Positions 6,610 through 14,770 of a stretch of DNA of 25,424 nucleotides are shown here, piece by piece. A model generated the notes under the pieces. That model did not search any database. It had not been told where the DNA came from and was given only the letters and a program-made list of their open reading frames with translations. Both the position numbers and the translations under genes were made by a program. How positions within the stretch are numbered: the stretch's first letter is position 1; each line of letters begins with the position of its first letter. This stretch comes from an uncultured Acetatifactor sp. (GTDB lineage Bacteria > Bacillota > Clostridia > Lachnospirales > Lachnospiraceae): contig CAJUNZ010000038.1 of assembly GCA_910587755.1 (NCBI GenBank), forward strand, positions 1 through 25,424, in the 5' to 3' direction.

Positions 6610-7272
6610 TTACAGATATTCCTGAAGCCTCAGTTTGTCCACGATTTCTACCTTTCCCCTGCCCAGGGCCAGGACCCCCTCCTGGGCAAAATATTTCAAT
6701 ACCTTTGTGACCACCTCTCTGGCGCTGCCGATATTTTTCGCAATCTCGTCATGGGTGATTCTCAGAGAATGTCTCTTCTGCCGCAGCATCTCGTCCCAGA
6801 GAAAGATCGCCACCCGCCTGTCCGCCCCCATAAACAGTATCTGCTGCATGGTCCACACCACATCCGAAAACCGCTCCGCGGCCTTTTTATACATATACAG
6901 TTCCACATACGGATTGACATTCATAACCGGATGCAGCACGGCCACAGGGATCAGCACAGACCGGACCTCCTCCACCGCCTCGATAATGACCTCAAACTGA
7001 ATGGCCTCCAGCAGACATGAGGCGGTGAGAACACAGCTCTCCCCTCCATAGACCCGAAAGAGCGTCACCTCCCTGCCCTCCTCCGACACAATATAGACCC
7101 GCATGCTGCCCGACAACACCAGAAAAATCCCTTTACACTCTGTCTCAGAGCAGTATATCACCTCCCCCCTGCGGTACTCGGTCTCCAAACTTCCACCCAG
7201 GAGGCTCTCACTCTCCTCCTCCGAGAGTTTATCCCAGAATGTAAACGCCTCTCTAAACATCTTGTCATACAT
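6610..7272 (-). CDS. Crp/Fnr-family transcriptional regulator
   Basis: 220 residues; start ATG at 7272 chosen over an extension to 7392 because AGGAGGTGCCGGCC precedes it and the N-terminus MYDKMFREAFTFWDKL fits the family. The N-terminal half is a cyclic-nucleotide-binding-type beta barrel (YRRGEVIYCSETECKGIFLVLSG...GREVTLFRVYGGESCVLTASCLL). A long dimerisation helix follows (PYVELYMYKKAAERFSDVVW), then a C-terminal winged HTH (ITHDEIAKNIGSAREVVTKVLKYFAQEGVLALGRGKVEIVD). Four cysteines in the barrel (IYCSETEC, SCVLTASC) could serve redox or metal sensing, but they are not in the N-terminal [4Fe-4S] position of Fnr. The effector is unknown. It is transcribed divergently from a GNAT gene across a region holding a 5-4-5 palindrome; the gene downstream is the metal-loop repeat protein. 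Confidence 0.9.
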   Translation of the reverse strand: MYDKMFREAFTFWDKLSEEESESLLGGSLETEYRRGEVIYCSETECKGIFLVLSGSMRVYIVSEEGREVTLFRVYGGESCVLTASCLLEAIQFEVIIEAVEEVRSVLIPVAVLHPVMNVNPYVELYMYKKAAERFSDVVWTMQQILFMGADRRVAIFLWDEMLRQKRHSLRITHDEIAKNIGSAREVVTKVLKYFAQEGVLALGRGKVEIVDKLRLQEYL

Positions 7273-7329
7273 GGCCGGCACCTCCTGTCTGTCTTTCTTC
7301 CATAATAAATAAAAGTATGTGTCCGTTAC

Positions 7330-7343
7330 CTGGAATAATCCAG
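7330..7343. promoter_or_regulatory. Palindrome CTGGA-ATAA-TCCAG, candidate Crp/Fnr operator
   Basis: A perfect inverted repeat of 5-bp half-sites with a 4-bp centre, the same geometry as Fnr sites (TTGAT-N4-ATCAA). It lies in the 169-bp divergent region, 57 bp upstream of the regulator start and 30 bp upstream of the -35 box of the GNAT promoter. A role in autoregulation and control of the GNAT gene is inference from position and symmetry. Confidence 0.45.
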
Positions 7344-7373
7344 AACAATCCGAAACGATCTTCTCTCCGGCGG

Positions 7374-7402
7374 TTGTCTCCCCCGTTCCCATATGGTATA
7401 CT
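7374..7402 (+). promoter_or_regulatory. Sigma-A-type promoter for the GNAT gene
   Basis: TTGTCT at 7374-7379, a 17-bp spacer and TATACT at 7397-7402. Transcription would start near 7409, about 33 nt before the GNAT start codon. Confidence 0.7.
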
Positions 7403-7441
7403 CAGGGGAAAACAGCAGCTGCGGCTGCGGAAAGGAACCCC

Positions 7442-7984
7442 ATGACACAATACAGGAAACTAAGTGAAAAGGATATCCATCCGGAACTGTTCCGGGACTT
7501 TATCCGCCGTCAGGATGTGACCGACTGCTGGAGAAAGGAAAACGGCAGGTGGGTGATAAAACCGGATCCCTTTGTGGATGACTGGTCCCAGGAGGACTAT
7601 CTCACCCTTGTCCGCTGTCTGAGGCACACAGCCGCCTCCGGTGGCTTTGTGTACGCCGCTTTTCCTTCCGAGAGCCTGAAAGGGTTCGCCTCCGTGGAAC
7701 CTGGCCTTTTCGGAGGGGAACAGAAATACCTGGAACTGTCCAGCATCCATGTATCCCGGGACATGCGGGGCCAGGGCATGGGCCGGGTCCTCTTCCGGGC
7801 TGCGGCGGAGTGGGCCAGGGACATGGGGGCGCGGAAGCTGTACATCTCCGCCCATTCTGCAGTGGAAAGCCAGGCTTTCTACAGATCTCTGGGCTGTGTG
7901 GAGGCTCAGGTGTACAGTCAGGAGGCCGTGGAAAAAGAACCTTACGACTGCCAGCTGGAGTATAACCTGCAGACTCCCGGCTGA
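7442..7984 (+). CDS. GNAT-family N-acetyltransferase
   Basis: 180 residues; start ATG at 7442 with AAAGGA just upstream and a well-placed promoter before it, which rules out the longer frame from 7319 (it would include the promoter). The acetyl-CoA-binding motif is SSIHVSRDMRGQGMGRVLF (V-x4-RGQGMG), followed by a typical helix and ISAHSAVESQAFYRSLGC. The family is single-domain and cytosolic. The N-terminal third (WRKENGRWVIKPDPFVDDW) is not typical and may define the acceptor site. It is divergent from the Crp/Fnr gene and may be under its control. The acceptor substrate is unknown. Confidence 0.88.
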   Translation: MTQYRKLSEKDIHPELFRDFIRRQDVTDCWRKENGRWVIKPDPFVDDWSQEDYLTLVRCLRHTAASGGFVYAAFPSESLKGFASVEPGLFGGEQKYLELSSIHVSRDMRGQGMGRVLFRAAAEWARDMGARKLYISAHSAVESQAFYRSLGCVEAQVYSQEAVEKEPYDCQLEYNLQTPG

Positions 7985-8028
7985 CAGGGCCCTTTCCCAT
8001 ATTTTTACAAAATTCCCCTTCCCCGCCC

Positions 8029-8057
8029 TTGTTATTTTCCCCGCCGGGCATTATAAT
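8029..8057 (+). promoter_or_regulatory. Near-consensus sigma-A promoter
   Basis: TTGTTA at 8029-8034, 17-bp spacer, perfect TATAAT at 8052-8057. It should drive the tocopherol-cyclase-like gene, with a leader of about 90 nt. Confidence 0.8.
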
Positions 8058-8066
8058 GTGGCTATT

Positions 8067-8095
8067 GAAGCCGTCCGGGCTTTACCAACGGCTTC
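8067..8095 (+). promoter_or_regulatory. Leader hairpin GAAGCCGT/ACGGCTTC
   Basis: An 8-bp perfect stem (8067-8074 with 8088-8095) and 13-nt loop would form at the very 5' end of the transcript starting near 8064. It has no T-run, so it is more likely a stabilising 5' structure or a protein-binding site than an attenuator. Confidence 0.45.
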
Positions 8096-8152
8096 GGAAA
8101 GCATTATCTCAGACAATTATTAAACAATGATTAAAGAAAAGCGAGACCACTG

Positions 8153-9292
8153 ATGAATCTGTCCGATTTGACAAGAAACGCGCAAATGCTCCAGGGCTCC
8201 TATGCCAAAAAAGGCTGTATGCGCTGGTGGCATTCCTTCTGCGGGGTGGAGCCTGAGAGCGGGGAAGCGCGCACTTTTTTTGTGGAATTCTATATCATCA
8301 ATCCTGCCCTGGGAAGCACCCACCCCATTCTGGGACAGCATCCTTATTTTAAGAAAAGGGGCATGAAGTCCTCCTATGCCCTGGTGAAAGCCGGTGTGTT
8401 TCCCCGGGAATCCGGCACGGACGGAAAGCAGTTCCATGCCTTTTACCCCATATCCTCCCTGCAGGCCGGGGGCAGCCCGCTGACCCTGCAGCTCACCGAC
8501 CAGGAGGCCGGTGTCTGCCTGTGCAGCGAAGACAGGCTTTCCGGCGCCGTGGAGGTATCCCGGGAGGAGGCCAGACACCGCTCCCTTATGACCGACTGCG
8601 GTTCCATGGAATGGGATCTGGAAGTCCGCAAAGCGGTCTCCTGCCACACAGGGGCTTTGGCCGGCGCCTTCTTTCAGGCTTTGAACCTTCTGGACAGCTA
8701 CTGGCATGGGGAGGGCATCCGCAGTTTCTTTCAGGGCAGCGTCACTCTGGACGGTGTAACCTACCAGGTGACTCCGGAGCTCAGCTACGGCTATGCGGAC
8801 AAGCACTGGGGGCATGGCGCACCGGACTCCTGGTTTCAGTCCGCCTGCGGAAAGCTGAAAAGCGGGCGCACCGGCGGGGAACTGCGCCACTCCGTTCTGG
8901 CTGTCAGCAGCTACACCCCCAGATTCCTTCTGTTCCGGCTGCGCCCCAGGCTTATGATCCAGCTCACCTACATGGGAGAAGATTTTGAATTTCACCGCTG
9001 CAGATGGGAGACAAAGGAGACGGAAAAGCGTTTTATCTGGCGCATTGTAGCCAAAAACAGATCTTCTGTGGTAAAAGTTACGGCCAGCTGCAGAAAAGAG
9101 GAAATGATGCCCCTGCGCTATGAGAATCCCCTGGGAACCAAGCCGGGAAAGCCACTGCAGGGCAGCGCCTCCGGCACAGGAACCGTACAGATCTTCCGAA
9201 AAATTTCCGGCGAGCGGGAGCTTGTGGACACCCTGACCCTGGAGAGCGCTCTGTGCCTGTGGGACGCCTGTACCAGACCGGATAGTCAATAA
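8153..9292 (+). CDS. Tocopherol-cyclase-like (TocC/VTE1-type) family protein
   Basis: 379 residues, no signal peptide or membrane helix. The pattern GCMRWWHSFCGVEPESGEARTFFVEFYIINP near the N-terminus, LVKAGVFPRE, and the later GALAGAFFQALNLLDSYWHGEG and SYGYADKHWGHGAPDSWFQSAC match the tocopherol cyclase-like family, a beta-barrel lipocalin-like fold named from plant and cyanobacterial VTE1. In clostridia, which make no tocopherol, the real substrate is unknown; a hydrophobic or isoprenoid ligand is an inference. The start ATG at 8153 has only a weak, purine-rich ribosome binding site (AAAGAAAAGCGAG). It is monocistronic: own promoter at 8029-8057 and a G/C hairpin right after the stop. Confidence 0.75.
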   Translation: MNLSDLTRNAQMLQGSYAKKGCMRWWHSFCGVEPESGEARTFFVEFYIINPALGSTHPILGQHPYFKKRGMKSSYALVKAGVFPRESGTDGKQFHAFYPISSLQAGGSPLTLQLTDQEAGVCLCSEDRLSGAVEVSREEARHRSLMTDCGSMEWDLEVRKAVSCHTGALAGAFFQALNLLDSYWHGEGIRSFFQGSVTLDGVTYQVTPELSYGYADKHWGHGAPDSWFQSACGKLKSGRTGGELRHSVLAVSSYTPRFLLFRLRPRLMIQLTYMGEDFEFHRCRWETKETEKRFIWRIVAKNRSSVVKVTASCRKEEMMPLRYENPLGTKPGKPLQGSASGTGTVQIFRKISGERELVDTLTLESALCLWDACTRPDSQ

Positions 9293-9317
9293 CCCCCGCA
9301 GGCAGCCAAAGCGGGGG
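9293..9317 (+). terminator. G/C-rich hairpin directly after the stop codon
   Basis: CCCCCGC (9293-9299) pairs with GCGGGGG (9311-9317) around an 11-nt loop, starting at the base after the TAA. No T-tract follows (ACTGACCTCCC), so it may be a 3'-end stabiliser or an atypical terminator. Confidence 0.45.
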
Positions 9318-9357
9318 GACTGACCTCCCTAAACCACCGGGCAGTTCTATGTCATTC

Positions 9358-9386
9358 TTGCCAAATCTCCGTTTCTGTGATACTAT
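9358..9386 (+). promoter_or_regulatory. Candidate promoter of the hybrid kinase gene
   Basis: TTGCCA at 9358-9363, a 17-bp spacer and TACTAT at 9381-9386, with transcription expected near 9393, about 55 nt before the start codon. Confidence 0.5.
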
Positions 9387-9447
9387 GGTGATGTATTTTT
9401 TAAACATGCCCCGGTACATCACTCGATTCACATGTGGAGAGTCTCAG

Positions 9448-12400
9448 ATGAATACAAAAAAGAATTCTATACAGAGCACCATCTACCTTCTTCTGCTGCT
9501 GGCAGCCATCCTCGTACTATTTCAATGGTATACGCTGCAGAATCTGATGCGGATCCAGAACCAGAATCTGAACTATGCCGTAGACACGGCACAGCAGAAA
9601 GCCATTCACCTGGAGTCTGAGCTGGACAACGCCCTGAACCGTATCAGCACCTACGCCCATTTTCTCGGGGAAAGCCTCACAGAACCCCTGGTCACGCCAA
9701 CAATGCTGGCACAGATGGAAGCCAACTCTCTTTTTGATGCCTTCCGGTACACAGATACCAAGGGCGTCAACATCACTTCTGACGGACAGACTGCCGACGA
9801 GTCCAGCAGAGAATATTTTCTCAGCGGCATAAAAGGGGAAAGCGGTTCCTCCGTCCTCTACCACGCCGGTATCTCGGGCAAAGCCATGATCAACTTCTAC
9901 GCCCCCATCTACTATAAAGGAGAAATTGCAGGAGTCCTCCAGGGAGCCTATTATGCAAAACAATACCTGCAGACCATGCTGGCCTCCAGCCATTTTGGCG
10001 AAGATATCAACGTCTACCTGTGCACCAAGAGCGGTGATTCCATCGCCAGTTCCGACGGCGTCATCCACGAGGGGAATCTGCTCAACCTGCTGTTTCTAAA
10101 CGGCGTCATCGACAAAGAGACTGCCGCTGCGGCGGAAAAGAGCCTGGATAAGGGAGAAGCCTGCGCTTTTATCTGCGATGATGAAAGCAGCGCCAACAAC
10201 ATCTGCATTATCCCCCTGCCAAAGAGCGATTATGTGCTGATCCAGACCTTTCCCCAGAACATAACTCAGAGCATGATCGGCGCGGCCAACCGCACCGGTA
10301 TGATGCTGGAAGCGCTGCTGATCGGCTTCTTCGTCCTGTATATTCTTCTTCTCATGATCCAGGAGCGCAAGGAAAAAAGGCGGTTAAAAGAGCTGAACCG
10401 GGAATTCAGCTATGTGATCAGCAGTGTGAAGACTCTCTTCACCCGCTTTATTCTGGCGGACTTTGAGGAGGATACATACCAGTACCTGGCCGGCACCAGC
10501 CCTGAGAGGGACGGCTTCGCCCCCAGGGGCAGATATGAAGCTTTCGCCAGACATATGTGTTCCTACCTGGCCGAAGAGGAGGACCGGAATAAATTTGCCC
10601 TGCTGTTTGACAAGGAGAAAATCATCAGCGCCATGGGAGAGACAGAGTCGGATCTCCTCCATGAGTACCCTGTGACCAGAAACGGCTCCAGGGAGTGGGA
10701 GCATTTAAACATTATCTGTGTGGAGCGCAAAAACGGCAAGGCCTCCAAGGTACTGTTCCTGCGTCAGAACATCACAGAACTGAAGGAGAAAGAACTGCGC
10801 ATTCAGGCCCATATCTCTCTTGCGGACCGCAAAGAACGGCAGTACCGCGTGGCCATCTCCTCCGACTCCATCTGCACCTATGACTTTAACCTGACCCAGG
10901 ACCGGATAGATCAGGATATTCTCTGCCAGGTGGGAGGCCAGGCCTACTCCCTGCTTCAGGAGACAGGTCTGCAGGTTCCCTGCAGGGCCTCGGACTGGTT
11001 CTCCCTGCGGAAACCTTTCATCACGGAAGAGTCCCTGGAAGAATACTCTCAGATTATCACCGTGGATCAGCTCCAGAAATGTTTTGACGACGGCTGCCTG
11101 GAAGTGACCATGGAATACGGAAGCCGTTTTCCTGCCGGGCGCACGCTGCGGATCAGGCAGACTTTTATTATGACAAAAGATGATTCCACCGGGGATGTTA
11201 TGGTCATGGTGGTGACAAAGGATATCACGGAACAGGTCAGGAAGCAGATGGAGCAGACCCAGGCCCTGAAAGAGGCCCTGATGCAGGCACAGCACGCAAG
11301 CCATGCCAAGTCCACCTTCCTCTCCAATATGTCCCACGACATCCGCACCCCCATGAACGCCATCATAGGCTTCTCCATGATCGCCCTGAACCACATTGAG
11401 AGCAGGGCGCAGGTGAAGGACTGTCTCCAGAAAGTGCTCTCCTCCAGCAACCACCTGCTCAGTCTCATCAACGACATTCTGGACATGAGCCGCATTGAGA
11501 GCGGCAAAGTGCAGATCAAAGAGCAGGAATGCAACATTTCCGAGCAGATGCACAACCTGGTCAATATCATACAGCCCCAGGTAAAGGCAAAGCAGCTGGA
11601 TCTGTTCATTGACATTTTCGACATTGTCAATGAGGATATCATAGCCGACTCTCTGAAGATGAACCAGATCTTCCTGAACCTTATGAGCAATGCCGTAAAA
11701 TATACCCCCGCAGGAGGCGCAATCCGGCTGCAGATCTCCCAGAAAACCGTGTTCCGCCGGGGATATGGCGACTATGTTTTTACAATCAAAGACAATGGTA
11801 TCGGCATGGATCCCGAGTTTGTCAAGCACATTTTCGAGCCTTTTGAGCGTGAGGCCAGCGCCACCCAGAGCGGCATCCAGGGCACGGGCCTGGGCATGGC
11901 CATCACCAAGAACATTGTGGATATGATGAACGGCAAAATCACCGTCAAGAGCGAGAAAGGCCGGGGCAGCGAGTTCACGGTGGAGCTGAGCCTGAAACTG
12001 CAGGATGTGCAGAAGACCCAGGAACAGGTAGCCCAGCTGAAGGGCATCCGTGTGCTGGTAGTGGATGACGATAAAGATGCCTGCAAAGGTGTCAGTAAAA
12101 TGCTCCAGCAGCTGGAAATCCGCTCCCAGTGGACCACCTCCGGCAGAGAAGCCGTGGAGATGTCGGAAAAAGCCTACCAGGAAGGGGATCCCTACCACAC
12201 CTACTTTGTGGACTGGCAGATGCCGGTGCTGAGCGGTGTGGAGACCACCAGACAGCTGAGAAGCATAGCCGGGGACCAGGTGCCCATTATCATACTCACC
12301 GCCTATGACTGGTCGGACATTGAGTCGGAGGCCAGAGAAGCCGGCGTCTCGGCCTTCTGCGCCAAGCCCCTCTTTCTCTCTGACTTAAAGTCCGTTCTCC

Positions 12401-12843
12401 TGGCCTCCAGTCACCTGGTGGAGACCGAGGAGGAAGCTCCCTCCTGGACCTCCGCCGACTTCAGCGGCAAAAGGGTGCTTCTGGTGGATGACATTGAGAT
12501 GAACCGTGAGATTGCGGAAGAGATCCTGTCGGAGATCGGTGTGGAAGTGGAGCATGCCCCCGACGGCACGGATGCTGTGGCCATGGTCAAGGACGCGGGA
12601 GAAAACTACTATGACGCCGTATTAATGGACGTACAGATGCCCATCATGAACGGCTATGAGGCAACCAGGCATATCCGCGCTCTGCCCAGGAATGATGTGA
12701 GGAAACTTCCCATCATCGCCATGACCGCCAACGCCATGGAGGAAGACAAAGAAGCCGCACTGAAAAGCGGCATGAACGCCCATATTGCAAAGCCTTTCAA
12801 CATTGATGAATTTGTAGCCGTACTGGGAAAATATCTGCAGTAA
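9448..12843 (+). CDS. Membrane hybrid sensor histidine kinase with two receiver domains
   Basis: 1131 residues; start at 9448 (MNTKKNSIQST) with GGAGAG upstream. TM1 is at about 10-30; an extracytoplasmic Cache-like sensor spans about 30-284 (SLFDAFRYTDTKGVNITSDG, VLYHAGISGKAMINFYAPIYY); TM2 is at about 285-306. Two PAS-like segments follow (about 310-605). HisKA has the phospho-acceptor His630 in SNMSHDIRTPMNAIIGF. The ATPase domain shows the N box (NQIFLNLMSNAVKY), G1 (DNGIGM), F box (FEPFE) and G2 (GTGLGMAI, from residue 812). REC1 has acceptor Asp922 (YFVDWQMPVLSG), REC2 Asp1061 (AVLMDVQMPIMNG), with conserved Lys in CAKPLF and IAKPFN. There is no C-terminal HPt domain and no separate response regulator nearby, so the output must be encoded elsewhere or lie in receiver-mediated interactions. 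The ligand is unknown. aroA follows after 83 bp. Confidence 0.93.
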   Translation: MNTKKNSIQSTIYLLLLLAAILVLFQWYTLQNLMRIQNQNLNYAVDTAQQKAIHLESELDNALNRISTYAHFLGESLTEPLVTPTMLAQMEANSLFDAFRYTDTKGVNITSDGQTADESSREYFLSGIKGESGSSVLYHAGISGKAMINFYAPIYYKGEIAGVLQGAYYAKQYLQTMLASSHFGEDINVYLCTKSGDSIASSDGVIHEGNLLNLLFLNGVIDKETAAAAEKSLDKGEACAFICDDESSANNICIIPLPKSDYVLIQTFPQNITQSMIGAANRTGMMLEALLIGFFVLYILLLMIQERKEKRRLKELNREFSYVISSVKTLFTRFILADFEEDTYQYLAGTSPERDGFAPRGRYEAFARHMCSYLAEEEDRNKFALLFDKEKIISAMGETESDLLHEYPVTRNGSREWEHLNIICVERKNGKASKVLFLRQNITELKEKELRIQAHISLADRKERQYRVAISSDSICTYDFNLTQDRIDQDILCQVGGQAYSLLQETGLQVPCRASDWFSLRKPFITEESLEEYSQIITVDQLQKCFDDGCLEVTMEYGSRFPAGRTLRIRQTFIMTKDDSTGDVMVMVVTKDITEQVRKQMEQTQALKEALMQAQHASHAKSTFLSNMSHDIRTPMNAIIGFSMIALNHIESRAQVKDCLQKVLSSSNHLLSLINDILDMSRIESGKVQIKEQECNISEQMHNLVNIIQPQVKAKQLDLFIDIFDIVNEDIIADSLKMNQIFLNLMSNAVKYTPAGGAIRLQISQKTVFRRGYGDYVFTIKDNGIGMDPEFVKHIFEPFEREASATQSGIQGTGLGMAITKNIVDMMNGKITVKSEKGRGSEFTVELSLKLQDVQKTQEQVAQLKGIRVLVVDDDKDACKGVSKMLQQLEIRSQWTTSGREAVEMSEKAYQEGDPYHTYFVDWQMPVLSGVETTRQLRSIAGDQVPIIILTAYDWSDIESEAREAGVSAFCAKPLFLSDLKSVLLASSHLVETEEEAPSWTSADFSGKRVLLVDDIEMNREIAEEILSEIGVEVEHAPDGTDAVAMVKDAGENYYDAVLMDVQMPIMNGYEATRHIRALPRNDVRKLPIIAMTANAMEEDKEAALKSGMNAHIAKPFNIDEFVAVLGKYLQ

Positions 12844-12889
12844 TACACTGATACACTCTGACAGTTTCCCTGGAACCAAACCGTAACCG

Positions 12890-12899
12890 CTGTATACAG
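12890..12899. promoter_or_regulatory. 10-bp palindrome CTGTATACAG upstream of aroA
   Basis: A perfect palindrome that contains TATACA, a possible -10 element (weak -35 TGGAAC 16 bp upstream). It sits 27 bp before the aroA start codon. It may be the aroA promoter core or an operator overlapping it. Confidence 0.35.
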
Positions 12900-12926
12900 A
12901 GCCCGTCCTCTGGGGAGAAAGAAAGC

Positions 12927-14282
12927 ATGACATCAAACACCTACCAAGTTCCCTGCATTTTTCAGCAGCTTCAGAAAAATCCAGCTTCCACAGCCGCGCC
13001 CCTGAAGGTGACTGTCCCCGGCTCCAAGAGCATCACCAACCGGGCCCTGCTGCTGGCCACCCTGGCGGAAGGGGTCTCCACTCTCCGGGGAGCTCTCTTC
13101 TCTGACGACTCCAGGCACTTCCTCAAATGCATCCAGGACCTGGGTTTTGAGGCCCACGCGGATGAGTCTGCCCGACAGATCACCGTAAAGGGGCTGGGCG
13201 GTGCGCTTCCCCGGCGGGAAGCCAGTCTCTATGTGGGCAGCGCAGGAACCGCCGCCCGCTTTCTCACAGCTTTCCTGGGCGTGTCCACAGGAGTATACCA
13301 CATGGATGCCTCAGAGCAGATGCGCAGGCGCCCTATGGCACCTCTCCTGAATGCCCTGAGAGAGCTGGGATGTGAAGTGGTTCCCGGGGAGGCAGGAGGG
13401 GAAGGCCATTTTCCCTTCACCCTTCGGGGGCATGGATTCCAAAAAGACCATATCCGCATCAACATTGACGGAAGCAGCCAGTTTTTAAGCGCCCTTCTCA
13501 TCTCTTCCTGCCTGTGCGGCAGGGATTTTACCACCTGCGTGGAGGGCTCCCACGGCATGGCCTATATTGAAATGACCCTGAAGATGATGGAACAGTTCGG
13601 CATCCGCACCCACAGCCCCTCCCCCGGCACTTTCCTCACCAGGGCAGGACAGCGCTGCCGGGCTCTGAACTATGCCATTGAACCCGATGTGTCCGCCGCA
13701 TGCTATTTCTATGCCCTGAGTCCTCTTCTGAACATTCCCGTACTGGTGGAACAGGTACATTTCGACTCCCTGCAGGGTGACAAGGACTTTGTAAACATTC
13801 TGGTTCAGATGGGCTGCAGCGCCGCTGACACGCCCCAGGGCATTCTGGTGGTACCTCCGGCAGGAGGAAAATTCTCCGGCGTCACGGTGGATATGTCCGC
13901 CTGTTCCGACCAGGCCATCACCCTGGCCGCCATCGCCCCCTTCGCGGACAGCCCCACCACCATCACCGGCATCGGGCACATCCGTCTCCAGGAAAGCGAC
14001 CGCATCGCCGCCATGGCGGCGGAACTCTCCAGAATGGGCATAGACTGCCGGGAGGGCAGCCACAGCATCACCATATCTCCGGGCCTGCCCCGCCCTGCTC
14101 TGGTGGACACCTACGACGACCACCGCATGGCAATGGGCTTCTCCCTCACAGGGCTGCGCAGCCCCGGAATTGTCATAGACAACCCCGGCTGCTGCCGCAA
14201 AACCTTTGAGGGATACTTTGAAGTTCTGGACGGGGTAGCACAGACACTCCTGAATTGCTGCGCTGACTCCGCAGACAGATAG
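12927..14282 (+). CDS. aroA: 3-phosphoshikimate 1-carboxyvinyltransferase (EPSP synthase)
   Basis: 451 residues. It transfers enolpyruvyl from PEP to shikimate-3-phosphate, the sixth step of the shikimate pathway to chorismate and aromatic amino acids, in the cytosol. Substrate motifs in order: PGSKSITNRALLLATLAEG (about 31-49, Lys34), GSAGTAARFLTAF (the NAGTA loop with Ser for Asn), ASEQMRRRPM, DGSSQFLSALLISS, the catalytic Asp in DMSACSDQAITLA, RLQESDRI and DDHRMAMGFSL. The C-terminus has GIVIDNPGCCRKTFEGYFEVL. Start ATG at 12927 follows GGGGAG. An N-terminal extension of about 24 residues precedes the usual family start. No other aro genes adjoin; the lspA-like gene follows after 17 bp and probably shares its mRNA. 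Confidence 0.95.
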   Translation: MTSNTYQVPCIFQQLQKNPASTAAPLKVTVPGSKSITNRALLLATLAEGVSTLRGALFSDDSRHFLKCIQDLGFEAHADESARQITVKGLGGALPRREASLYVGSAGTAARFLTAFLGVSTGVYHMDASEQMRRRPMAPLLNALRELGCEVVPGEAGGEGHFPFTLRGHGFQKDHIRINIDGSSQFLSALLISSCLCGRDFTTCVEGSHGMAYIEMTLKMMEQFGIRTHSPSPGTFLTRAGQRCRALNYAIEPDVSAACYFYALSPLLNIPVLVEQVHFDSLQGDKDFVNILVQMGCSAADTPQGILVVPPAGGKFSGVTVDMSACSDQAITLAAIAPFADSPTTITGIGHIRLQESDRIAAMAAELSRMGIDCREGSHSITISPGLPRPALVDTYDDHRMAMGFSLTGLRSPGIVIDNPGCCRKTFEGYFEVLDGVAQTLLNCCADSADR

Positions 14283-14299
14283 ACAGGAGGGGATTTGTT

Positions 14300-14770
14300 T
14301 TGGGATATATCGCTGTGATTCTTGGAATTTTTTTCGGTGAGCTGTGGATCAAAAACCGCATCGAAGCCAAAGAAAAAAGCGAACCAGCACAGAGCGGCAA
14401 ACAGAATGCCCGGAAACTCTGTGGAAGCAATCTCTTCCTGGTCCGCAGATACCACAATACAGGAGCCATGTTAAGCCTGGGAAAAAAGCGCCGGCTCCTG
14501 GTGGTCACAATCTCTGTCATATTTTCCGCTCTGCTCACGGCGGCATTTCTGTTCAGCCTGGGCAGACGGGGGAATGTACTGCTGCGCACCGGCCTGGCCC
14601 TGCTGCTGGGCGGCGCTTTCAGCAACACCTATGACCGTTTAAAGCGGCAGTATGTGGTGGATTATCTTTCCCTGAATGTAAAAAATAAATCTGTCCGGAA
14701 AATCATCTTTAATATCTCCGATCTCTGCATTATCCTTGGGGCGCTGTTAGCGGCGGCAGGAGTTCCCTGA
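14300..14770 (+). CDS. Divergent signal peptidase II (LspA) homologue, TTG start
   Basis: 156 residues; the start is a TTG at 14300, placed seven bases after AGGAGGGG. The protein has about four membrane segments (1-15, 63-86, 90-107, 135-153). LspA motifs are recognisable: RYHNTGAMLSLG (family HNxGaafs), GGAFSNTYDRLKRQYVVDYLSL (family GGxxGNxxDRxxxgxVxDfi) and FNISDLCIILG (family FNxADxxI), so both catalytic aspartates (VVDY and NISD) are kept. Differences from classical LspA are the Glu in GELWIKN where Asp is usual near the first helix, and a longer basic cytoplasmic loop (IEAKEKSEPAQSGKQNARK). It may process lipoprotein signal peptides or be a second, specialised copy. It is co-transcribed with aroA and converges on truA. 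Confidence 0.7.
   Translation: MGYIAVILGIFFGELWIKNRIEAKEKSEPAQSGKQNARKLCGSNLFLVRRYHNTGAMLSLGKKRRLLVVTISVIFSALLTAAFLFSLGRRGNVLLRTGLALLLGGAFSNTYDRLKRQYVVDYLSLNVKNKSVRKIIFNISDLCIILGALLAAAGVP

Noticed and set aside
7319..7441. N-terminal extension of the plus-strand GNAT gene to 7319
   Set aside because: It would contain the -35/-10 promoter elements and lacks a ribosome binding site; the start at 7442 is better supported.
8120..9289. Minus-strand 389-codon frame opposite the tocopherol-cyclase-like gene
   Set aside because: The plus strand has the promoter, conserved family motifs and the 3' hairpin; the minus frame shows no recognisable features.
10705..12198. Minus-strand 497-codon frame opposite the kinase
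   Set aside because: It covers the highly conserved HisKA/HATPase region of the kinase in antisense; no start signal or domain.
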